A stretch of DNA of 64,000 nt. Origin: Desulfurobacteriaceae bacterium (GTDB lineage: Bacteria; Aquificota; Aquificia; Desulfurobacteriales; Desulfurobacteriaceae). Each line of letters starts with the position of its first letter. The stretch's first letter is position 1. The stretch is taken from contig JALSNF010000045.1 in the NCBI GenBank assembly GCA_026987115.1, positions 1 through 64,000 on the forward strand, in the 5' to 3' direction. A model generated the notes under the pieces. That model was not told where the DNA came from. It saw only the letters and a list, made by a program, of their open reading frames with translations, and ran no database searches. The translations under genes were made by a program, and so were the position numbers. Below, one piece after another: positions 15,956 through 25,076 of this stretch.

Positions 15956-17221
15956 GTGGGGATAGGAAAGAGAACTCTAACGCTGGGGCTAGGGGTCGGG
16001 GTTCTTTCGGCAAGTAGTGCAGTCGCGGCAATAAAAATCCCGGGATATGAGGCAGAGGTAAAGACCCAAATAGAGTTTAGACAGGACGTTTACAATAGAG
16101 ACACAATCCCCTTTGACAACTACCTAAAACTTGACTTAAGAGACCTTAAAGGCAACAGTGAACTTCACTTTTACGGAAAGCTCTGGAAAGATTTAGGATA
16201 CGGAACAGACTGGGACATAGACCTTTATCAGCTGTACCTGGAAGTTCCACTTAAGAAAGACAGGAGCTCCCTCTTAACAGTAGGAAGACAGTTCCTATCA
16301 GAAGGCTTTGAAACCTTTGTAGCGGATGCAGTAAGGTATTCTCACAAAGTCAACAAAGAATTTAAGTACGTTTTCTACATAGGAAAACCGCGAAGCTTTG
16401 AGCCTAAAGTAAGAACAGGAGACGACTTTTTAGCAGGATTTAAGTTTGAGTACAAAAACTACTTCTTCGGGTTTGAACACTTAAGGGACGACGGAAAGGT
16501 AAAAAAGAGCTCCTTTGCCGTTGGCAACTATTCCTACCTTAGGAAAGACTTAGCCCAGTACAGCAGGCTTGAGCTTGACTCTGCCCACGGAGAGCTTGTT
16601 GACGCAGTTTTAGGCTATTACTACTTCCCAAAGGGGAAATTAAGGTTAAACGGTGAGGTAGAATACTATAACGGCTCTTATACTTACGACGGAGGGAAAG
16701 TAGAAAACCCCATTTTCTACAGCTTCTCCCCTTTAGGAAGGGAGCTCCGCTTAACCCAGTCTGCCTACTACCAAATAGATAAAAACTGGCAAGCTTACGG
16801 CTCTTACACTTTTACAGACCTTCAAACTCCCGGTAAAGACAATGGCCACCTAGCAAAAGTAGGACTTATAAAGGATAACTGGTTCTCTCAAGGTTTAAGG
16901 GTTTTTGGAGCTCTCCTTTACCAAAACAGCTGGATTGGAATATTAAAGGGACTTGAGGTTGGCTTCACAAAGTACATAAACGAGAAGTTCTCCTTAATTG
17001 GAAGAGCGGACATTGGAAGGTATAACAAGATAACCTACGGGAAGCAGTGGGCAACTGCCTATTACCTCCTTGGAACATATCAAACAAGCGAGTTTTCAAA
17101 CTTCCAGCTGGGAATTGACTTTAGACAAAACGAGGACTTTGACCACGACCTCAGGGTAATAATGAGGTACAACCTCCTTTTCTGGGGCGGAAAGGAAAAA
17201 AGGGAAGAGGCTGAAAAATGA
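15956..17221 (+). CDS. Outer-membrane beta-barrel (porin-like) protein of the cytochrome operon
   Basis: 421 residues from the GTG at 15956. That start is preferred because the upstream ATG (15923) lies in the -10 box, while the GTG has GAGAGGG five bases upstream and yields a clean signal peptide ending SSAVAA. The mature part is made of alternating amphipathic strands rich in Tyr, Phe, Gly and Asp (for example QLYLEVPL, LGYYYFPKGKLRLNGEVEYY) and ends in an aromatic strand followed by a charged tail. It looks like a 14-18-strand barrel. As first gene of an operon with five multihaem cytochromes, it could be the sheath of a porin-cytochrome conduit; an ordinary porin is the alternative. Its stop overlaps the next ATG. 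Confidence 0.8.
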   Translation: MGIGKRTLTLGLGVGVLSASSAVAAIKIPGYEAEVKTQIEFRQDVYNRDTIPFDNYLKLDLRDLKGNSELHFYGKLWKDLGYGTDWDIDLYQLYLEVPLKKDRSSLLTVGRQFLSEGFETFVADAVRYSHKVNKEFKYVFYIGKPRSFEPKVRTGDDFLAGFKFEYKNYFFGFEHLRDDGKVKKSSFAVGNYSYLRKDLAQYSRLELDSAHGELVDAVLGYYYFPKGKLRLNGEVEYYNGSYTYDGGKVENPIFYSFSPLGRELRLTQSAYYQIDKNWQAYGSYTFTDLQTPGKDNGHLAKVGLIKDNWFSQGLRVFGALLYQNSWIGILKGLEVGFTKYINEKFSLIGRADIGRYNKITYGKQWATAYYLLGTYQTSEFSNFQLGIDFRQNEDFDHDLRVIMRYNLLFWGGKEKREEAEK

Positions 17222-17811
17222 GGAAAGGGATTTTCATAGCTTTAGCCTTCTTGCTGGTAGGATGTTCAGGACAGAAGGTAAATTACGAGAAAGAGCTTAG
17301 AGCCACTGCTAAGTTCCACCACAGGGAACACAAGGCATTTATAGACCAACACGGCTGTATTCCCTGCCACAAGATGAACGTAAAGATGAGCTGGGCAGAC
17401 ATTGAGGCTGCAGAGAGGGGGTCAAAGAAGATAATTATGCCTTCAAAAGTTACTTGCCACTACTGCCACAACAACCCCGGTAAGACGCCAGCTCCAAACG
17501 CTCCCACAAAGTGCTACATCTGCCACTTTAACATGAAGGAGATAGAACCTGCAGACCACAAAACTGGAAACTGGCTTAAAGCCCACAGGTTCGCTTATGA
17601 AGCAAAAGCGGAAAAGTGCGACGAGTGCCACAGGCAGACCTTCTGCATAGACTGCCACGAAAGGAGAGATACCATACAACACATGGTCCATCCGAGAAAC
17701 TACGAGTACACCCACAGCATAGAAGCAGCAGCAGACCCTGCAAAGTGCGGTAGGTGCCACAAACCTACCTTCTGTATGGAATGCCATACTAAGGGGAACT
17801 GGACAAGATGA
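17218..17811 (+). CDS. Heptahaem c-type cytochrome lipoprotein
   Basis: 197 residues with lipobox LVGC at about 13-16, so it is exported and lipid-anchored. It has seven CXXCH haem motifs: CIPCH, CHYCH, CYICH, CDECH, CIDCH, CGRCH and CMECH, with extra His residues available as distal ligands. Haems take up much of this small protein, so electrons should pass along a tight haem wire. It overlaps the barrel gene by 4 bases at its start and the next cytochrome by 4 at its end. A role next to or inside the barrel at the outer membrane is inferred. No family name can be given with certainty. Confidence 0.88.
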   Translation: MRKGIFIALAFLLVGCSGQKVNYEKELRATAKFHHREHKAFIDQHGCIPCHKMNVKMSWADIEAAERGSKKIIMPSKVTCHYCHNNPGKTPAPNAPTKCYICHFNMKEIEPADHKTGNWLKAHRFAYEAKAEKCDECHRQTFCIDCHERRDTIQHMVHPRNYEYTHSIEAAADPAKCGRCHKPTFCMECHTKGNWTR

Positions 17812-18677
17812 AAAAGGCAATAGCACTAATAGCTCTTTTAACAGTTTTAACGGCAAAAGAGGCCGTTGCAGAGTGTAAAGGAGTAGGCTATAAAGGTAAG
17901 AGCAAGGAGTTCTGCATAAAGTGCCACACAAAAGGTTGCCCAATAGTCCATCCTACAGGCTGTAAGGTAATAGAGACAGAGTGTATAAGAGTGCCTTACA
18001 ACTTCCCCTTAGACAACGGGAAACTCACCTGTACTACTTGCCACGACATGACGAGCAAGAACAAAGACTTTTTAAGGAGCTCTAAACCCTTAAAGAGGCG
18101 TTTTGACTTCTGCTTCCAGTGCCACAACGAGAACTGCTACAAAAAGTTTAATCCTCACGAGACTATAGCCTCAAGACTACCTTGGAGTGAAAAGAAAAAG
18201 GCCTGCATCTACTGCCACGGAGTAGGAGCAAGGCTTGAAGCTTATAAAGCGTGCGTTGGGTGCCACACGAAGACGCCACACGTTGGAGCTCCAGAACACC
18301 TCTTTGCAAAGAGAGAAGAGGTTGAAAAACTCACAAAAGGAAAGGCTCAAATAATTGACATAAAGTCCATAAAAGACCTAAAACCTAAACTGAGCGAAAA
18401 AGTCCTAAAAGAGAGGAAACCGAAGATAGTCTTAGTAAACGGGAAGATAGAGTGTATAACCTGCCACAACCCGCATCCTCAAATAGCAATTGCAGCTCCC
18501 AAAGAAGATAAAACGTGGCTAAAAGTTGAAAAGGAAGACCTTGACTATAAACTCAAAGAGCTAAGAGAAGACCTAAACAGGTTTGAACTAAATACTCACG
18601 GCGTAAAACTTATGAGCTACCAACTAAAAGGCGGGGAGCTCTGCAAAGTCTGCCACTCCATTAACTCGCTAAAGTAG
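17808..18677 (+). CDS. Periplasmic heptahaem c-type cytochrome
   Basis: 289 residues with a signal peptide ending in AVAE. Seven CXXCH motifs are present: CIKCH, CTTCH, CFQCH, CIYCH, CVGCH, CITCH and CKVCH. Five lie in the N-terminal half. A Lys-rich segment without haem (about 175-205) separates them from CITCH, and the last motif is at the extreme C-terminus. Additional cysteines (CKVIETEC) may form a disulfide. It is probably a periplasmic shuttle or a subunit linking the membrane cytochrome b/c pair to the outer membrane. ATG overlaps the preceding stop. Confidence 0.87.
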   Translation: MKKAIALIALLTVLTAKEAVAECKGVGYKGKSKEFCIKCHTKGCPIVHPTGCKVIETECIRVPYNFPLDNGKLTCTTCHDMTSKNKDFLRSSKPLKRRFDFCFQCHNENCYKKFNPHETIASRLPWSEKKKACIYCHGVGARLEAYKACVGCHTKTPHVGAPEHLFAKREEVEKLTKGKAQIIDIKSIKDLKPKLSEKVLKERKPKIVLVNGKIECITCHNPHPQIAIAAPKEDKTWLKVEKEDLDYKLKELREDLNRFELNTHGVKLMSYQLKGGELCKVCHSINSLK

Positions 18678-18687
18678 GGGGTAGAGA

Positions 18688-19776
18688 GTGAAAGCCTTCA
18701 TATTAGGATTAACAGGGGCTATAGCTATAACGGCAACGGCACTAGGAGCCCAAGACGACGGGTGCTTGGTCTGCCACAGGCTTAAAGGGCTGTCCATCGT
18801 TACCAAAGACAACAAGATAAAAGACTGTAGTATCTCAGACGCCCTTTTTGCCCACTCGGTACACCGAAACGTAGGGTGCACCGAATGCCACACGAAAATA
18901 GAACAGTACCCACACAAACCAGGGAACGAGAAGGTAAACTGTGCTACAAAGTGCCACGTAATAGACCCTTCAACAAAGAAACCCTTCTCTCACGAAAAGG
19001 TTTATGAAACATGGAAAGAGAGCGTCCACGGCAAGAACTACGACAAAGCCCCAGACATTTACCCCTACTGTACTTACTGTCATACAAACAAATTACTCAT
19101 AGATGTAAACAAGTTTGACTCATTAAAAATGAGTTTTAACAGGTGTTCCATCTGCCACGAAAACAAAAACTGGATAAGAGATAGGCTCTCCCACGTTGCA
19201 AGTAGAGAGCCAATTCCGATAATAAGAAACGGCTTTACCCACCAATTCATAAAGACACGAAGAGACGGCTGGGAAATAGTTGAACTGTGTGCCTCCTGCC
19301 ACGAAAACAAAAAGAAAATGGAAAAGGCCCTTGAAATAGAAGGAATTCACAACAAGTACGAAAGGGAGCGCGTTCTAACTGCAGTTGAATCATACAAAGT
19401 AACGATGCACGCAAAGATGCTCTACTTAGACAGAAAGGACAACAGGGCAGCAGACTGTTTAGACTGCCACACCAACAAGGGAGGGAACTTCCACGACATA
19501 TTCCACAAAAACGACCCAAGGTCTTCAATCAACGCTAAAAACATTGAATTAACTTGCGGTAGGTCAACAGAGTGCCATCCTTTAGCACCTAAGTACCACA
19601 TGAAAAACTTTGCTCAGACTAAGTGGGTCCACATGCACCCTATTCCAGACTCTTTAGGGCAGAAAATAGTTAAGATTGTTGAAGAGTTTATGTTCTGGTT
19701 AACAACGGGAACCCTTCTCTTTGCCGTAACGATTGTAGGCCTTGACCTACTTAAAAACTTGAGGAGGAAGCACTAA
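18688..19776 (+). CDS. Membrane-anchored multihaem cytochrome c, partner of cytochrome b
   Basis: 362 residues with a signal peptide and one C-terminal transmembrane helix (about 336-357) ending in a basic tail, so the haem domain faces the periplasm. Six canonical motifs (CLVCH, CTECH, CTYCH, CSICH, CASCH, CLDCH) plus two unusual ones, CATKCH (CX3CH) and CGRSTECH (CX5CH), could give up to eight haems. It is directly followed (TAATG overlap) by a cytochrome b gene. The pair resembles the multihaem-c plus b quinol oxidoreductases described as Cbc complexes in Geobacter, by architecture only. GTG start at 18688 after GGGGGTAGAG. Confidence 0.86.
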   Translation: MKAFILGLTGAIAITATALGAQDDGCLVCHRLKGLSIVTKDNKIKDCSISDALFAHSVHRNVGCTECHTKIEQYPHKPGNEKVNCATKCHVIDPSTKKPFSHEKVYETWKESVHGKNYDKAPDIYPYCTYCHTNKLLIDVNKFDSLKMSFNRCSICHENKNWIRDRLSHVASREPIPIIRNGFTHQFIKTRRDGWEIVELCASCHENKKKMEKALEIEGIHNKYERERVLTAVESYKVTMHAKMLYLDRKDNRAADCLDCHTNKGGNFHDIFHKNDPRSSINAKNIELTCGRSTECHPLAPKYHMKNFAQTKWVHMHPIPDSLGQKIVKIVEEFMFWLTTGTLLFAVTIVGLDLLKNLRRKH

Positions 19777-20708
19777 TGGGACTCTGGGAAGCCTTCAAAA
19801 AAAGGTTTAGGGTAAGGGCAGAACAGGATAAGCTCCTCATCGTTGACGGTGAGAAGATAATGATACAGAAGTTTACCCTCTTTCAAAGGCTCCTTCACGT
19901 AGGAATATTTACTACCTTCATTTGGCAGATTATAACTGGATACCCATTAAAGTTCTACAACCTTGAGTGGGCAAAACCTTTAATCACTCTCCTTGGTGGA
20001 ATTCCCGGAGAGATGACAATACACAGAATATCTGGCTTTATAATGTTTTCCGACTTCCTCCTCACAGTTCTTTATTTAATCCTAATATTAATAGCGAACT
20101 GGGACCTAGCCAAAAAGGACTTCTTTGGCTACTTTAAAATAGTTCCAGGGCCAACAGACATAACTTTCGTCCACTACATAAAGTACCTCTTAGGTTTTAG
20201 GAAAGTCCCTCCAGACTGGGACGAGTACATCTGGGTTGACAAGTTTGACTTCTGGGCGGTTGGATGGGGTATGCTTGCAATAGGTATTACAGGATGGATA
20301 CTCTGGCTCCCTGAAGTCTTTACCGGTTTTTTAAAGCTTCCGCCGGAGACAATTCAGATAGCATACCTTATGCACTCAGACGAAGCCGTTTTGGCCCTTG
20401 GATGGATTGCACTAGTCCACATGTACATAGTCCACTACGGACCTAACAAGTTCCCTATGGACTGGATTTGGCTAACGGGAACGGCATCTGAGGTAGAGTG
20501 GATTGAAGAAAGGCCTAGAAGCTACAGGAGGATAATAAAGGCAGTAGCGGAGAATGAACCTCACCTTTTAGAAAAGTACCCGTTCCTTAAAGAAAGATAT
20601 CAGTTTGTCTTAGAAGTTGAGAAACTGCCTGAAGAAGAGATGATTAAGAAGATGCACGAATACGCCCACCATCTCCTTGAAAAGGAAGTTGAAGGAGGTA
20701 AAGCCTAA
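19776..20708 (+). CDS. Four-helix cytochrome b, quinol oxidase subunit
   Basis: 310 residues with four transmembrane helices at about 38-60, 88-112, 165-186 and 200-226. Conserved His residues lie in RLLHVG, TIHRISG, YLMHSDEAVLA and LVHMYIVHYG, matching the formate dehydrogenase gamma / Ni-Fe hydrogenase cytochrome b family that binds two b haems. The soluble C-terminal tail (about 240-310) is charged. In this operon it should take electrons from (mena)quinol and pass them to the preceding membrane-anchored multihaem cytochrome c. No hydrogenase or formate dehydrogenase gene is nearby, so the b subunit has been recruited to the cytochrome chain. Confidence 0.87.
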   Translation: MGLWEAFKKRFRVRAEQDKLLIVDGEKIMIQKFTLFQRLLHVGIFTTFIWQIITGYPLKFYNLEWAKPLITLLGGIPGEMTIHRISGFIMFSDFLLTVLYLILILIANWDLAKKDFFGYFKIVPGPTDITFVHYIKYLLGFRKVPPDWDEYIWVDKFDFWAVGWGMLAIGITGWILWLPEVFTGFLKLPPETIQIAYLMHSDEAVLALGWIALVHMYIVHYGPNKFPMDWIWLTGTASEVEWIEERPRSYRRIIKAVAENEPHLLEKYPFLKERYQFVLEVEKLPEEEMIKKMHEYAHHLLEKEVEGGKA

Positions 20709-21421
20709 TGAAGAAAGCTATGTTAGCCTTTCTAATACCGGCTGCAGCGTTTGCTGCAAGCTCCTCTCCCCTCCTAAACGCTCCAGATACAAACTATAAG
20801 GAATGGGAAAAGAAACTAAAGGAGTTTGAAAGGCCGGAGCTCCCAAACTTAAAAGAATACCCCAAACCTTTCCACTCCCCAAACAGCTACAAGTACCAAC
20901 TTAACGACGTGTGCACAGCTTGCCACACTTTTGCAGCACACAAAAAAGACAGGAAATACTCTCCATTCTACAACGCCCACGGAACCTTCATGAGCTGTAA
21001 TGTCTGCCACTTCGTTAAGGAAGGGGTTAAGTATAGATGGGGAGAAATTAAAAACGGTAAGGTGGTTATCCTTAAAAACGGGGACTTTTACGGTTTAAAG
21101 TACGTAAAAGTTGGAGATAGGGTGATGCTTTCTGGAGAGGAGAGCTCCGCAAAGATTATCCCAATTTATAAAGGAAAACCAGTTGAAATCCCCTTAAAAG
21201 GGAACGAAGAGCTTTTAAAAGACCCAAAAGCGGTAGCAAAAATGCATAACGCCTTAACCCAAAAGGTTCTCAAATGTGAGGACTGCCATAAAGTAAACGG
21301 AAAACTTAATTTCAAAGAGTTAGGCTTTTCTCCGGAAAGGGTTTATGACCTTGAACACAACGAAATAGTAAAAGGACTTAAAGAGTACAAAACAATCCAC
21401 TTCCCTAAATTCATATGGTAG
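20708..21421 (+). CDS. Triheme c-type cytochrome
   Basis: 237 residues with a signal peptide ending AAAFAA. Three CXXCH motifs: CTACH and CNVCH in the first half and CEDCH near residue 196. Between the second and third motifs is a haem-free insert of about 90 residues, rich in beta strands (GEIKNGKVVILKNGDF), that may be a small binding domain. ATG overlaps the stop of the cytochrome b gene, so the two are coupled. It probably receives electrons from the b/c complex in the periplasm. No named family is recognised. Confidence 0.83.
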   Translation: MKKAMLAFLIPAAAFAASSSPLLNAPDTNYKEWEKKLKEFERPELPNLKEYPKPFHSPNSYKYQLNDVCTACHTFAAHKKDRKYSPFYNAHGTFMSCNVCHFVKEGVKYRWGEIKNGKVVILKNGDFYGLKYVKVGDRVMLSGEESSAKIIPIYKGKPVEIPLKGNEELLKDPKAVAKMHNALTQKVLKCEDCHKVNGKLNFKELGFSPERVYDLEHNEIVKGLKEYKTIHFPKFIW

Positions 21422-21433
21422 AGGTAAGAAAGG

Positions 21434-22237
21434 ATGGGAGCTCTCTTAACTATACTCCTTGTAATAATGACGACAATCTCCTCACTTGCAGGAGAGATAA
21501 AGGACAACTGGAAGTTCCCTTCTGACATAGCCGTCTCAAACGGAAAACTCTACGTTGTTGACGGACTCAACAACAGGATAGCCGTTTACGACCTTTACGG
21601 CCAGCACTTAAGCGACATAAAAGTAGAAAACCCCTTTGGGATTACTGTAAAGGACGGGTTGATTTACGCAGTAAGCCAGAAAGGTAAGCTGTTTGTTATA
21701 GACGAATTCGGAAAGGTTGAAAGTGAGTTCAAATTAAAAGGAAGGCCTATAGACGTAGCAAAGATAGGAAACAAGCTCTTCATAACCAACGGTAAAAGTG
21801 AGACTATTGACATCTACTCTCTAAACGGGAAGCTGATAAAAGAAATAGGAGGCAAAGGCTCTGCTCCTGGGAACTTCGTAGGTATATTCATGATTGATTC
21901 AGGCCAAAAGACAGCATTTGTGGTTGACTCTGTAAACGCAAGAATTCAAGAATTTGACCAAAACGGTAACTTTTTAAGGAGCTTTGGGACTTTCGGAATA
22001 GAGGAAGGAGACTTCTTTAGACCCAAGGGAGTTGCTTACTGTGGTAATGGGTTAGTTGCAGTAAGCGACGCAATTACTGGAGCAGTTCAACTCTTTGACG
22101 TTTACGGAGGACTTGAAAAGGTCATAGCAAAGGGACTTTACTACCCAACGGCCTTAGCTTGCTACAAAGGAGAAATATTTGTTTTAGAGCCTTTAAAGAA
22201 CAGGATATCCACATTTAGAATTCAAGGGGTCAAGTAA
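21434..22237 (+). CDS. Exported NHL-repeat beta-propeller protein
   Basis: 267 residues with an N-terminal signal or anchor (about 1-17). Repeated units of the NHL type follow, such as PSDIAVSNGKLYVVDGLNNRI, NPFGITVKDGLIYAV and FRPKGVAYCGNGLVAVSDA, giving about five to six propeller blades. It has no haem motif and no obvious catalytic residues. NHL-repeat proteins are common among multihaem cytochrome clusters and are thought to be assembly or docking platforms; that is the inferred role here, between the triheme and the 24-haem cytochromes. Its stop overlaps the next ATG by one base. Confidence 0.85.
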   Translation: MGALLTILLVIMTTISSLAGEIKDNWKFPSDIAVSNGKLYVVDGLNNRIAVYDLYGQHLSDIKVENPFGITVKDGLIYAVSQKGKLFVIDEFGKVESEFKLKGRPIDVAKIGNKLFITNGKSETIDIYSLNGKLIKEIGGKGSAPGNFVGIFMIDSGQKTAFVVDSVNARIQEFDQNGNFLRSFGTFGIEEGDFFRPKGVAYCGNGLVAVSDAITGAVQLFDVYGGLEKVIAKGLYYPTALACYKGEIFVLEPLKNRISTFRIQGVK

Positions 22238-24909
22238 TGAGGAAATCGCTTGCAGTCCTTTTAACAATGCTTGCTCTATCTCAAGGAGCACAAGCAAAGT
22301 TAAAAAAGAGCATGAAAAAAGAGTGCCTTATCTGCCACGAAAACTGGCTCCTTGAAGCTAAAGTGAAATCCCCAAAACTCTTAATAAAGAAACCTTTTAC
22401 CGCTACAGATAAACTTATGTGCCTTTCCTGCCACGACGGCTCTATGGCAGATGACAGGTTAACCTTTATAGGCTTTCACAACTTCTCCCACCCTGTAGAT
22501 AAGAAAGTCCCTAAAGACTTTAAAATACCAAAAGGCTTCCCTCTAAGAAACGGTAGGCTTTACTGTGGAACCTGCCACACTCCCCACACAAAAAGCGGAA
22601 GTGAGAAAAAGCTTGACTACACCTTTATGAGAAAGCCAAACGTTAACTCTGCACTTTGTATGGAGTGTCATAAAGAGAACGCTGAGCACGGGATAAACCA
22701 CCCGATACTAAAGGATACAGAAGGGAAACTGAAACTTGAATACGCCATTAAAGTAAAGGAACTAGGAGGAAAGCTAACTAAAAACAACGAGCTTACTTGT
22801 GAATCCTGCCACTCTGCCCACAGGGGAAGGGCAAAAGAAGCTTTAATAGAGAACGCTCAAAATTCAAACTTGTGTGCTTTGTGCCACATGGAAAACCTTA
22901 ACACGAAAGAGCACCCAAACTTTAGGAATCACCCAATACACAAGAAGTTCCCTAAAGAAGCAGATGTTGAATTCTTTAAGGAGAGAAAGGCAGTAGTAAG
23001 TTCTGTTGAGTGCTTAACCTGCCACAAGGTTCACAAGGAGGAAAACAAACACCTTGTAGTTGCCAAAGAGAAGGAGCTTTGTATCCTCTGCCACGTTAGC
23101 GAGAAGTGGGTTAATAAGACCAAGCACAACATAAACGGGAATTCGTGTAAGAGCTGTCATACTCCCCACAAGGCAAAGGCAAGAGAGCTCTGGGCTAGAG
23201 AAATACCTCCCGGTGCTTTTGATTACGCCTCCTTAATTGAGGCAAAAGGGAAAGATGACATACTGTGCCTATCCTGCCACTATCCACAAAGTAAGATAAA
23301 CGGAAAAGAAGTTCCAGACGTGGGAATGTTGACGCACCCAACGGGCAAAAAGGTTAAAAGGAAAGTTAACCTCCCATTACCTGGCGGAACTTTAAGCTGT
23401 ACTACCTGCCACGACCCTCACCACTCTTTTAACAACAATCCAAAAGGGAAATTCTTAAGGAAAGAGAGGTTAACTCTTTGCTACGAATGCCATAAAGAGG
23501 AAGCAGACGTTAAGAACGGAGCTCACGGCCTAATTGATAAGAAAAGGTGGAAAAGAGGAGACTGTGCAGCTTGCCACAACGTCCACAAGGCTAAGGGAGG
23601 ATACCTCTCAAGGGTAGCTTACGGTGAAACCTCTCCTATGGAACCTCCAGTTGACGGCTTCTGCCTTGCCTGCCACGACCCAGAAGGTATGGCGAAACAC
23701 AAAGTTAAGCAAACTGCCTTTAACGAGCACCCGGTAGGCGTTAAGAACCCAACAGATAAACTCCCAGGGAAAAAGATATCCTGTGCAACCTGCCACGACC
23801 CCCACACCCACAAAGAGGAACTCTTAAGGATACCGGTTAAAGGAGAATCTAAACTCTGCTTAACCTGCCACACTGACCAGAACTTAAAAGGAACTCCCCA
23901 CGACCTTTTAAACAACAAGGAAGTTAAGTTAACAGAAAAGGAAAGAGAAAAGTTAATGGAAAACGGCAGCTGTTCAGCCTGCCACACTCCCCACAACCCG
24001 AAATTTAAGGTACTATGGGCCAGAGAACCTGCAAAGGGCAAAACTATAGGGGAAAAACTCTGCCTAAGCTGTCATGAAAAAGGAAAGCTCGCCGAGAAGG
24101 CAACGATAGGTAAGTATTCCCATCCAATTGGTAGGGAAATAACGGAGAAAAACCTACAAATGATAGAGAACTCCCACTTACCGCTAATAAACCAAATGAC
24201 AGGGCATCCGGCAAAGAGGGGAGAAACTGGAGTCTTAGACTGTGCAACCTGCCACGACCCCCACAACGGTGCAGACAAGGCAAGGTTAACGAGATACATA
24301 TCAACTGGAGACAGCCCCCTTTGCACGTCCTGCCACGTTCAGGAAGGAAAAGTAGTAGGCACCGACCACGACATGAGGGTTGTCAAGAAAGACTTTAAGA
24401 ACGCTTTAGGAAAAGACGTTTTAAAAGACGGCGTATGCTCAGCCTGCCACGTTCCCCACAGAGCTAAAGATGAACTCCTTTGGGCAATTGACGTAAAAGA
24501 CATTACAGATAACCGAGCGTCAAACTACTGTTTAACCTGCCACAGCAAAGAGGGAATAGCAAAAGAGAAGGTAGTTAAGTACTTCTACCATCCTAAAAAA
24601 GACGTAGTTTTAAGGAACTTTGACAGGCCAGGAAGGAGCGGTGATTGGCCCCTCTTTACAAGCAGCGGAAAAGAAGTACACGTAAACGGAGAGATTGCCT
24701 GCGAAACATGCCACGACCCCCACGTTTGGAGTAAGTGGAGCTCCAAAGTTCCCGGCAAACCAACAGAAGGAAACGCCTTAAACAGCTTCTTAAGGAATAA
24801 AGACTTAAAAGGAAGCATTTGCGTTGACTGCCACGGTCCAGATGCCCTCTTCAGGTATAAACTCTTCCACACAAAACTGGTTCACTCTGAAAAACCCTCT
24901 TACAAGTAG
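22237..24909 (+). CDS. Giant 24-haem cytochrome c with doubled CXXCH repeats
   Basis: 890 residues with a signal peptide ending AQA. I count 24 CXXCH motifs. From the third onward they alternate: every odd one is CXXCHxxH (CHTPH, CHSAH, CHKVH, CHDPH and similar, 11 copies), and every even one is plain. This is the 'doubled CXXCH' pattern, and the whole protein reads as about 12 two-haem modules. Such proteins act as long haem wires and are often extracellular or outer-membrane. As the last large gene of the operon it is the best candidate for the terminal reductase or outer end of the conduit. The substrate (metal oxide, other mineral or soluble acceptor) is unknown. Confidence 0.9.
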   Translation: MRKSLAVLLTMLALSQGAQAKLKKSMKKECLICHENWLLEAKVKSPKLLIKKPFTATDKLMCLSCHDGSMADDRLTFIGFHNFSHPVDKKVPKDFKIPKGFPLRNGRLYCGTCHTPHTKSGSEKKLDYTFMRKPNVNSALCMECHKENAEHGINHPILKDTEGKLKLEYAIKVKELGGKLTKNNELTCESCHSAHRGRAKEALIENAQNSNLCALCHMENLNTKEHPNFRNHPIHKKFPKEADVEFFKERKAVVSSVECLTCHKVHKEENKHLVVAKEKELCILCHVSEKWVNKTKHNINGNSCKSCHTPHKAKARELWAREIPPGAFDYASLIEAKGKDDILCLSCHYPQSKINGKEVPDVGMLTHPTGKKVKRKVNLPLPGGTLSCTTCHDPHHSFNNNPKGKFLRKERLTLCYECHKEEADVKNGAHGLIDKKRWKRGDCAACHNVHKAKGGYLSRVAYGETSPMEPPVDGFCLACHDPEGMAKHKVKQTAFNEHPVGVKNPTDKLPGKKISCATCHDPHTHKEELLRIPVKGESKLCLTCHTDQNLKGTPHDLLNNKEVKLTEKEREKLMENGSCSACHTPHNPKFKVLWAREPAKGKTIGEKLCLSCHEKGKLAEKATIGKYSHPIGREITEKNLQMIENSHLPLINQMTGHPAKRGETGVLDCATCHDPHNGADKARLTRYISTGDSPLCTSCHVQEGKVVGTDHDMRVVKKDFKNALGKDVLKDGVCSACHVPHRAKDELLWAIDVKDITDNRASNYCLTCHSKEGIAKEKVVKYFYHPKKDVVLRNFDRPGRSGDWPLFTSSGKEVHVNGEIACETCHDPHVWSKWSSKVPGKPTEGNALNSFLRNKDLKGSICVDCHGPDALFRYKLFHTKLVHSEKPSYK

Positions 24910-24917
24910 GAGGAGAA

Positions 24918-25067
24918 ATGGCAAGGGAAGTTAGCTCAAGAGACATTGAGAAAGAAGCCTGGATAGTTTTAATAGCGGCTTTATCTATCCTTTTACTCCC
25001 GATTTTAGGAGTTTGGTTCGTTAAGTTCGTCCACTGGTACTCTGAGTCTATCTTTATGTGGCTTTAA
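24918..25067 (+). CDS. Small single-span membrane protein (49 aa)
   Basis: A short ORF with a strong AGGAGGAGAA ribosome-binding site, beginning 9 bases after the 24-haem cytochrome. It has a charged N-terminus (MAREVSSRDIEKEAW), one hydrophobic helix (about 16-38) and an aromatic C-terminus. It resembles NapE/TorE-like small respiratory proteins in overall shape, but the match is too weak to name. It is tightly packed in the operon and followed by another small membrane protein, so both may be subunits or assembly factors of the cytochrome b/c complex. Confidence 0.72.
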   Translation: MAREVSSRDIEKEAWIVLIAALSILLLPILGVWFVKFVHWYSESIFMWL

Positions 25068-25076
25068 GGAGGGAAA

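Noticed and set aside
15923..15958. ATG at 15923 as the start of the barrel gene
   Set aside because: It overlaps the -10 box of a strong promoter and the extra residues precede an otherwise good signal peptide; GTG at 15956 fits better.
17443..17943. 166-residue minus-strand ORF opposite the cytochrome genes
   Set aside because: A mirror frame of the CXXCH-rich coding sequence; similar antisense ORFs occur opposite the other cytochrome genes.
24918..25067. Calling the 49-residue protein NapE
   Set aside because: The shape is similar (one helix, aromatic end) but there is no nap gene nearby and the match is not specific.
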